Assembly: GCA_020137815.1 (NCBI GenBank)
Contig: CM035359.1
Coordinates: forward strand, 2,351,845-2,415,844
Reading direction: 5' to 3'
DNA length: 64,000 nt
DNA from: Hormiphora californensis
Lineage: Eukaryota; Ctenophora; Tentaculata; Cydippida; Pleurobrachiidae
Below, in pieces: positions 46,659 to 64,000 of this stretch. The translations under genes were made by a program, and so were the position numbers. Each line of letters opens with the position of its first letter. Position 1 is the first letter of the stretch. The notes below the pieces were generated by a model. It searched no databases, had not been told where the DNA came from, and worked only from the letters and a program-made list of their open reading frames with translations.

Positions 46659-47588
46659 ATCTTTCTCTCCTTCTCTCTCTCCCTCTCTCACCATCTCTAT
46701 CTCTCCTTCTCTCTCTCTCTCTCCCTCGCTCTCGATCTATCCCTCGCTCTCGATCTATCCCTGTGCAGTGTGCTTTCTAACTAACTATCGGCACTCCCAC
46801 AATGACTCAGTACATGTGAGTAATTATCATTCCTCCGCCAATGAATCTTGCTTGTTCTCTCTCTCACCAATCTCTATCTTTTATCTCACCAATCTCTATC
46901 TTTACCTCCAAAATATATCCCTGTTCTTTCTACAACCCTGCTTCAAAGCTTGGTCTATCATAAATATCGGTTTGCGACAGAAATCTAGTTGAGAAATAAA
47001 TGATAAGATAAGAGAGAATAAACGAGAGGAAGATAAGAGCGGATGAGAGAGAGTGACAAACGAGAGAAAAAAGAAAGAAAGAATATTATAATGTGGGATA
47101 AATGACAAGGAGCACTATACTTCTTAGGAGAATAGTGTTCATTTAATGAACTCGACGCGACAGTCGACTAGCTTCTCTGTTATAGATAAAGATAAAATAT
47201 AAACGTAGTTAGTAATTGAAAGGGAACAGGATTATTGGGAGAACACGGGGAAGTAATAATCTATTGAAACCAGGGGGTTTCATATCAAAATCGTTCTAGA
47301 GCTCACAGAAAAAAGTCCCAATTTTCAGTTATCACCCGTTATACCAATAATATTAATAATATTAATTAATTAATTAATGTTAATATGTACTTACAAGAGC
47401 GGTGTACTGGTTGGGGTATCATCTTCTCCAAAGCTACCTGGGAAATGAATAGTGTCGTGAATAATGTCAGGACTAAGTAGCGGAGAGATGGTGGTCGAGA
47501 TGCTAAAATATGGTACATATTTTAAGAGACCTGAGGAGTTTTGACAAAGGGTAAGGCTTGTCTGAGAGAGAAGGAAAGGTAGAAGGAG

Positions 47589-47628
<40 letters not shown>

Positions 47629-48600
47629 CTATAGCGAGAAGAGAGAGAGCGAGAGAGAGAGATAGATAGAGAGCGAGAGATCTCGTCGTCTCTCGCTCCG
47701 CTCTTCTCGCTCTCCGCTATTGTTCCTCCTCGTCCTTCCGTCTCTTCTCTCTGGTCACCCTGTGACTATAATACTGCATGTGTGTACTGCACACGTTTAT
47801 GGCACAGCTTGGCTGAGTATGCAGATCAATAAATTCATTGATCTACGTACTCAATAATGAATTCATTATTCTGAGGGACATAGGAATTACACTACTGCTG
47901 GAGGGAATGTACGGGAAAGATTTTGAGAATGCTGCTGGGGGGAATATATTTGATATATAATACGAGAAAGATTTAGAAGAGAGTGTCGCTGGAAGAGGGG
48001 ATTGGGGAAAATATTTCGAGTAAATATTGAGGGAATCAAGATTAGTTATGTGATGTAGTGTGACGCAGGACTATAAATTATTTGAGTTTAGAGTTTGGTT
48101 TTGTTGCAGCTATGCAGGAGGATTTTGGCAGAAAAGCCCCCTGTTTCTAATAACATTTCACTCTATTTTACTCCCTCTCAACCAGATGTTTTTCAGTGGA
48201 ACAATGAGCCAATGAAATTGGATGCAAACATACCTCTTTGGCAAGGAGCCCATTTACGTAAGATATGTATCGCGGTACAGACAGATGTTGCAATTGTACA
48301 CAAATTTTCTCTCGGGAAGCGCTCTCTTTTTTATCTCTCCTTTCCGCAGATTCCCTCCTCTCTATGTCCTATCTGTCTGTACAATACACGCACAAACTGC
48401 TGCACAGATCTACCTACCAATACCCCACGTATCTCGATTAGTGCTGACAATACCACTAACCTCCCCAGGTATACAATCGATGGCTGACGTAATGGCTCAT
48501 ACAAAGCTAGTAGTGGGGGAGAGAGAGAGAGAGAGGGAGAGGGAGAGAGAGAGAGTGTGTGTGTGAGAGAGAGTGTGTGTGAGAGAGAGAGTGTGTGTGT

Positions 48601-48692
<92 letters not shown>

Positions 48693-49395
48693 ACAACGGT
48701 TGATCCCCAAAGGTAGACTAACACGTGTACCACATACACCATTATCACCTACCACTAAATTGTCCCTGGGGACTCGGTTGCGGTGACACTACGCTGCCTG
48801 ATGTACTGGAATACTGAGAAATATCCCCATTGAGAAGGTGTAGATTATTTCTGAAGAAAAGTTTGGGTTAAAAATATTATTTCTGAAGAAGAGTTTGGGT
48901 TAAAAATATATTTCCGTCTTTTCGCAATAGAATCTAACATCAAATTAACACAACACACGTGTGTTGATTGCAAATGAACACTGTCCAATTCTCCGACGGA
49001 CAAAAACATGTCATTTAGTGAGCAAGAATTCTACCAAGAATTCTGTTCTAATGATATTATATGGACAAATGAAACTCAACACGAAGAATGAGCGATTTGC
49101 AACAAGATTTTTCTGACAAATGAGACTCTTTATGATAATGATTAATGATATTGATAATACTATCAGGTATACCTAGGTAGAATTAATTCAGGAGCAATCT
49201 AAAACCAACAATACACACCTCTGATTAGTAGGTAGCTTACCCATACCCGGGCGGTATGTGGTTTGCTCAGCGTGTGGCTAAGTGACCCAAAAAAGGGGGG
49301 GGGGGAACTTACCTGTGTTCAACGTGCTCAGCAAGGGGAGGTGAAGGTTGTTGATGTTGTTGAACTTGTTGAGGCTGCAGACTGTCCTCAACCAT
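45696..49395 (-). CDS. Unrecognised 188-residue Gln/Ser-rich protein, three coding exons
   Basis: Exons 49395-49313, 47433-47395 and 46140-45696 give one open frame with canonical junctions and a TGA at 45696-45698. It starts MVEDSLQPQQVQQHQQPSPP. The acceptor before the ATG (TTTCAG at 49401-49403) implies a spliced 5' UTR or further coding exons upstream. The middle is a DNQTGE/RQTDNQT repeat made of TCTGTCTGAT-type DNA units. The end is Ser/Arg-rich (RSNSLRSDD, SAFKRSFRQVAVL). No domain is recognised and it is probably disordered. At the second exon two AGs lie four bases apart (CAGGTAG). The first AG would also give an open frame if the upstream exon were read in another frame, so residues 1-27 are less certain than the rest. 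Confidence 0.55.
46560..46760. repeat. CT-rich tract in an intron
   Basis: Imperfect CT repeat ending in two CTCGCTCTCGATCTATCC units. Confidence 0.93.
47588..47690. repeat. GA tract followed by its inverted counterpart
   Basis: GA repeat with GATAGAGCG interruptions, then TCTCGTCGTCTCTCGCTCCG, so the region can fold back. Confidence 0.85.
48519..48690. repeat. Compound (GA)n/(GTGT)n microsatellite
   Basis: GA runs interrupted three times by GTGTGTGTGTGAG, then about 90 bases of GA. Confidence 0.95.
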
Positions 49396-49442
49396 GACCA
49401 CTGAAATGGCACACACCTTTAATTTGTGATCTACCTAACCAT

Positions 49443-49576
49443 CACAGAGCGTGCTCCTTGGTAACGCAATTACCCCTACCTTTCGGGCACGCTAAAACGT
49501 GCCTTACTATCGCAATGCCCTAGCCTCTACTATAGAGGGGTAATTTCGTTACCAAGCGTGCTCCGGAGTCTGTGGT
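49443..49576. mobile_element. 134-bp inverted-repeat element
   Basis: The ends CACAGAGCGTGCTCCTTGGT... and ...GCGTGCTCCGGAGTCTGTG form arms of about 38 bases, both containing TTGGTAACGNAATTACCCC. Non-coding. Confidence 0.75.
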
Positions 49577-50385
49577 AATAATGGCCTAAAACAACAGAAA
49601 CTAGAATCTAAGTAACTTTATAGATATCAATAAAAATAAAAGCGTTTCAAGTGTTAACTAACCTCACAGCTTCTTCAAAAGCTCATCATCTTCCGGGAGT
49701 AGAGAGGCGAAAAGTGGTGTTACATTAAAGTCCCTAAATGGGGAAATATATTGTACATGATAGTAGATAGTAACCTACACAACGAAAGCTCTTTTATTTA
49801 AACTATTCTGAGTATAATATTATGTTCTAATTAGATCGGTTGCATAAACTGAATACCCCTTCGTAAGAGACATTAACATGATAATAAGTCATCTAATACT
49901 GCACGTATAAACATTCCGCCGTTCCAAATCGAACAGTAACCACAACCTATTTTCAACTCTTTTACCGATTTGCAATTAGTCAAGGGGTTTACAGTTTCAA
50001 CGGAAAGACTGCCCTTTTTAGGGATAGGGGTTTCTGAAAGAGGTAAACGAAGGCATGATGTTTTCAATGAATCTTGTTCGAGAAAGTAAAATGGAAATTG
50101 GAACCAACTGGTTTCAAGTAATTAAAGCAATTCTTCCCGATTAAAATTATTGATTATCATTTGTTGTAAAACATCTTTACTTCTTACTCCTCGTAGGTTA
50201 TATGTGAATATTTCTAGGCGAGGACTGTTAACCGTAAATTAGTAAAAATCGGTTAAATTCCTTTCAGATAACCAAAAATCAAAAATTTTCTGACCTTCGT
50301 GTTCCTTTTTCATACAAATACAATTAATATTGTTGTTTCAGTAGGCCACAAGAGAGCTCTATCGGCGTGGAACCGAGAGCAGATA
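49577..50385. other. No complete gene; one exon-like segment at 49,677-49,736
   Basis: On the minus strand an acceptor (CCCATTTAG) precedes DFNVTPLFASLLPEDDELLKKL and a stop. It does not join in phase to the exon at 49,400 and stays unassigned. The rest is AT-rich with nothing supported. Confidence 0.35.
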
Positions 50386-50525
50386 GTACAACAAATAGAA
50401 ACACGTTGGTTTACAAACAAATGTTTCGATCTTGCGATCTCATCAGTGTACTCATCAGTGTACACTGATGAGATCGCAAGATCGAAACATTTGTTTGTAA
50501 ACCAACGTGTTTCTATTTGTTGTAC
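50386..50525. repeat. Long palindrome at the LINE's left edge
   Basis: GTACAACAAATAGAAACACG... pairs with its reverse complement ending at 50,525. The arms are about 65 bases and essentially perfect, around CTCATCAG. It lies just left of the first LINE-like coding sequence. Confidence 0.9.
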
Positions 50526-50570
50526 AAATACAATTATAATTTATATCCCGGTTTTATGCCTATGCATTGT

Positions 50571-52258
50571 TAGTGCCATTAAAGAATACCTGACTACAGA
50601 ATACCTGACTACACAGCTGAACAAGGAAGAGGACAAGGCAGTGGCCCTCATAAAGGAAAACCCTAGAGCCTTCTATGCCTACGCGAAGAAAAAGAGGAAG
50701 GTCCAGTCAAACATTGGACCTCTACGGACCGTGAACGGGACCCTCACTGACGACCCTTTGGAGAAATCGGAGATCCTTCAAAGTCAGTATGTGAAAGTAT
50801 TCAGTGATCCAGACGCAGTGGTTGTTGAGGAAGCGCTGGAGAAAATTGCAGAGAGGACGGAGAAGTTAGAAGATGTCACCTTCACCCCTTCAACAATCGA
50901 GGAAGCGCTAAGTCAACTTAAACCAACTTCAGCAGCACCCCACGGTGATGTCCCAGCGCTGGTGCTACGGGAATGCCGTCGTCAGCTGGCATACCCCTTG
51001 TGGAAGCTGTGGGACCAATCATTTGCTAACGGATTCATACCAGAGGATCTGAAGAAGCAGCAAATAGCGCCTATCTACAAGAAAGGTAACAAGACTCTCC
51101 CAGAAAGTTACCGGCCGGTAGCACTCACGAGCCATGTGACTAAGACCTTCGAAAGGATTGTAAGACAGCAGCTTAGCCGATCTAGTGGAATGGACAAGCG
51201 GACACCCACTAACGTTTGCAGATGATACAAAGAACCGTAGAGCTATTAAAGAGCTGGAAGACCAAGAAGCCCTTCAAAAGGACCTGGACGACATCGCAAT
51301 CTGGTCGAGAAACAACAACATGTTACTTCATGAAGACAAGTACGAAGTTATGAATTACAGATTGAACAATACAATATTCCTGCGGGCACTTCCCTTCAAT
51401 GTCCAGTGCTACCGATACAACAGCACATCGGGTGAAGCCATCGAGCCAGCCTACTGTGTTAAGGATCTGGGGATTTACATGACGGACGACGCCTCCTGGG
51501 AAACCCATATCAGCATCATTTCGAAGGAGGCTAAGCGCCTGGCCGGGTGGACTTTGGGAGTATTCAGAGACCGATCTGAAGGAACGATGCTGACACTACT
51601 AAAGTCTTTGATTAGGCCAAAGCTGGAGTACTGTTCCCCACTTTGGTCACCGTGTAAAATCAAAGATATTGCTCAACTGGAAACCGTACAGAGATTCTTC
51701 ACTCGACGGGTGAAAGAATGTGAAGGTATGGACTATTGGGAAAGGATTAAGTACCTGAGGATTCTTTCTCTACAAAGAAGAAGAGAACGGTACATGATAA
51801 TTCAGGTATGGAAGATACTTCACGAGATGGTACCAAACAGCACGAATATATCCTTCTACAATCACCTTCGTCATGGACCAAAGGCCCATCTCCCACAAAT
51901 CCATCACACTGCTCAAAAATCAGTCCAGACTCTTCGAGAGGAATCCTTTGGGATACGAGCCATCCAACTCTTCAACAGGATGCCGACATCAGTTCGTCTA
52001 TCTACATCTGTTGACACCCTAAAAGTCAATCTGGGCAGATTTCTCGACACCCTTCCCGACAGACCTCCGGTCACAGGATACCACACAACTGGGGACAACT
52101 CGCTCTTTAGTCTGCTGACGGAAGGCAAGTAACCTTCATTCCCACTTATCACAACACTTCACGTGGATGCTTAGGCTGAGTGCGTGGTATTATTTTGACT
52201 ATTTATTGTGTACAATACCAAAACTTATTTGTAATTCTTGTAATTCTTGTAATTCATG
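50571..52258 (+). mobile_element. CR1/jockey-like LINE, 5'-truncated with internal RT deletion
   Basis: Frame 50,571-51,225 encodes the region before RT and its first blocks (PHGDVPALVLRECRR, IAPIYKKGNKTLPESYRPVAL). The overlapping frame 51,185-52,132 starts at the catalytic block (LTFADDTK, 51,209-51,232) and continues to the RT thumb and C-terminal domain (RPKLEYCSPLWSP, LETVQRFFTRRV, LFNRMPTSVR). Blocks 3-4 between them, roughly 90-100 residues by family comparison, are missing, so the enzyme is dead. The 3' end is three TTGTAATTC-like units (52,230-52,258), as expected for CR1-type elements that end in short tandem repeats. No endonuclease domain is present. Confidence 0.9.
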
Positions 52259-52408
52259 GTAGGAGACTGGAGAATGCCGTTTTGATCAGTCGATCGAAGC
52301 AAAGCCCCCACCACTAACAAGCCTTCTTAAGCGGCCTTGATTAATCCGTATTCGGGGAAATAGAAAAGAAACTTATCGGTCTTCTCACTTTTGGAGTTTA
52401 GCATATGC

Positions 52409-52781
52409 TAAAGTCGGATTTTTTGAAGTTGTCACCCCCCTGGGTGGTGCACAAGTTTTATTTGCGCGCCGGAAACTTGTTTTGGCTCTCAGTTCTCACG
52501 CCTTTGTTTGTTGACCAATTTCGTCGATCATAAGTTTTACGGACTCACAAAATTATGCTCTTTCCGGTGATTTGCAGTTTTATGCTGTAAAGTGAGAGCA
52601 TGTGGGGGCTGTCATTCAATTCAATTCAATTCAATTGTTACATTTGATACCCCGCAAATTGACTCAATATAGCTAAGAGATAAACGCAAAAAACAGAGAG
52701 AAAAAACTCATAATTCATGCGCAAATACGGCGCCGCACGTGAAAAGGGGGGGGGGTGACAACTTCAAAAAATCAGACTTTA
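52409..52781. mobile_element. 373-bp MITE with TAAAGTCGGATTTTTTGAAG ends
   Basis: The left end TAAAGTCGGATTTTTTGAAG then TTGTCACCCCCC is inverted at the right as GGGGGGGTGACAACTTC then AAAAAATCAGACTTTA. Non-coding; includes an AATTC pentanucleotide run at 52,615-52,636. Confidence 0.88.
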
Positions 52782-53073
52782 CAGGCCCGCAGGATGAGGC
52801 AGCGCTTTAGGGAGTTTGGTAACCAAACTTTGCATTGGCAAACGCTGCTGGCGGGATAAGGCAACGCTTTTCAAAACTTTGCAAAGCTTTGGTTCTTTTT
52901 TCTGGTTAAAAAATCGAACACTGCACGAGAACCCAAATTTGACGACTGTTTGCGCGCGGCTCTTCATTTGCAGCGTTTTTGGCAATTTTTTGCCGCGGCG
53001 TTCAATTCAGTCAATTTGCAGCACACAACTCAAAACAAAACGCACTCGCGCGGCGTTTTATTTACCTCCTTCA

Positions 53074-53295
53074 TAGTGGAAGCTCTTACGGTAATTCCCA
53101 CGCCCCGTGGGAAAGTTTTCGACCGTGGGAAAGTTTTCAAAGCGTGGGAAAAGAGAGATACATACAATAAGGTTTAAAAAACAATTATTTTTTAAACGTT
53201 ATTGTATGTATCTCTCTTTTCCCACGCTTTGAAAACTTTCCCACGGTCAAAAACTTTCCCACGGGGCGTGGGAATTACCGTAAGAGCTTCCACTA
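53074..53295. mobile_element. 222-bp fold-back element
   Basis: The arms (TAGTGGAAGCTCTTACGGTA ... ) are about 108 bases, nearly perfectly complementary and joined by a few bases near 53,182-53,186. It contains the internal repeat CGTGGGAAAGTTTTC. Confidence 0.92.
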
Positions 53296-53314
53296 TCAGT
53301 TCAGCCACCAACTT

Positions 53315-53528
53315 TAAAGTCGGATTTTTTGAAAATGTCAATGAAAAAAAATCATTTCTCCGGTTCCTGATAAGATAGAGACTTGAAATTTGGAGGTTCG
53401 CAAGAACTTAGCAAGATCTTCGTAACTTCCAAATTTCAAGTCTCTATCTCATCAGGAACCGGACTTATGGTCATTTAAAGAAATTTGAAAACTCTAGGGG
53501 GGTGACAGTTTCAAAAAATCCGACTTTA
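53315..53528. mobile_element. 214-bp MITE of the TAAAGTCGGATTTTTTGAA family
   Basis: TAAAGTCGGATTTTTTGAAA at left, TTTCAAAAAATCCGACTTTA at right. The interior is itself an inverted repeat (CCGGTTCCTGATAAGATAGA / TCTATCTCATCAGGAACCGG). Confidence 0.88.
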
Positions 53529-53857
53529 CAGACCCCCACGGCTTCTTCTTTCAGGGCCTGTAGCATAGGCCAAGTTGTCACCCCCTTGAAAAGCGCTGCC
53601 TCATCCCGCGCTGCGGGGGCCAGCGGCGTTTGCCAACTGTAGCATCGAAATTCTCGGGCAGCCGCCAGGCAGGCATGGCACAGGCCACAGGCCACAGCTT
53701 AACTGGTCAGCCAATGCCCTACTTGTACCGACCGAGGAAACTCGAGGATTTTTTTAAAACTTGAAACTTGAAAAAAGGATTCAAAAGAGCATCCCCCCTG
53801 TCGGCTGTCCTTAAATTTTGAAATTTGAACTCCTCTTCTAGCTTTTGAAATGTCGAA
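53529..53857. other. Upstream region of the APP-like gene with inverted-repeat remnants
   Basis: The segment near 53,590-53,625 (AAAAGCGCTGCCTCATCC) is inverted relative to 52,785-52,810 (GGATGAGGCAGCGCTTT), so an older element encloses the nest. No TATA box is obvious before the ATG at 53,858. Confidence 0.5.
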
Positions 53858-63833
<9,976 letters not shown>

Positions 63834-63940
63834 GTAATTATGTTATTACTAATTACACTAATTAAATTAGTGTCTGCCTAGATAATTAGTAATCAGAGTT
63901 GGTAATTATATCCCGTGCCCTTCTAGCTAGTTATTTAGTA

Positions 63941-64000
63941 GGTTTGGTTTGGTTTGGTTTGGTTCGACTGTACCTCGCACTGCGCCCCGAAGGCGCCTGG
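63941..64000. repeat. Dispersed GGTTCGACTGTACC repeat, truncated by window end
   Basis: (GGTTT)n followed by GGTTCGACTGTACCTCGCAC and TGCGCCCCGAAGGCGCCTGG, matching 15,797-15,853. Confidence 0.8.

Noticed and set aside
48095-48487. Plus-strand frame of 130 residues with exon-like part (VFQWNNEPMKLDANIPLWQ) and a GTAAGA donor near 48,257
   Set aside because: It looks protein-like for about 50 residues, but no in-phase neighbouring exon was found and it lies antisense in an intron; too weak to call.

Overview
This is an animal (metazoan) nuclear genome window. The evidence is spliced genes with GT-AG introns, CTAAC-type branch sites and CT-rich acceptors, a Ty3/gypsy LTR retrotransposon, a LINE, Helitron-like and many small inverted-repeat elements, and two genes of animal character: an amyloid-precursor-protein-like gene and a GRAMD1/Aster-like sterol-transfer gene. 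The divergence of the APP-like protein would fit an early-branching animal, but the sequence does not settle the phylum. No bacterial operons, CRISPR arrays or convincing tRNA/rRNA genes were seen.

Layout. 0.4-9.8 kb: one Ty3/gypsy element with nearly identical LTRs, a 4-bp target duplication, intact gag and protease but a heavily frameshifted pol. 9.8-14.4 kb: a nest of palindromes and inverted-repeat elements plus long CT/GA microsatellites. 14.5-27.4 kb, minus strand: a GRAMD1/Aster-like gene (GRAM domain, Ser-rich linker, VASt domain, membrane segment, C-terminal helices). 27.4-38.8 kb, minus strand: a multi-exon Ser-rich gene of unknown family with three phase-compatible 5' exon sets, among Helitron-, mariner- and pogo-like elements. 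38.8-45.7 kb: no supported gene; GA/CT-rich DNA and a degenerate satellite of about 166 bp. 45.7-49.4 kb, minus strand: a small gene for a 188-residue disordered protein. 50.4-52.3 kb: a 5'-truncated, internally deleted CR1/jockey-like LINE. 52.4-53.7 kb: nested fold-back elements. 53.9-63.8 kb, plus strand: ten exons of an APP-like gene (signal peptide, E1 domain, E2-like helices; its 3' end lies outside the window). A complete five-exon antisense gene for a secreted cysteine-rich protein (59.7-61.2 kb) is nested in its 6.4-kb intron.

The most unusual observation concerns introns. In at least nine introns of three unrelated genes a tandem array lies directly against a splice site, and in several the repeated unit is the splice site itself: five donors at 17.1-17.2 kb, four branchpoint-pyrimidine-AG acceptors at 17.4-17.5 kb, and duplicated acceptors carrying the first exon bases at 18.2, 59.8 and 60.6 kb. 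Minisatellites of CTAAC-plus-pyrimidine units run into acceptors at 54.99 and 63.09 kb, and a 12-bp minisatellite into the one at 24.87 kb. Two stretches (19.4-19.6 and 22.6-23.6 kb) look like low-quality sequence and should not be over-interpreted.
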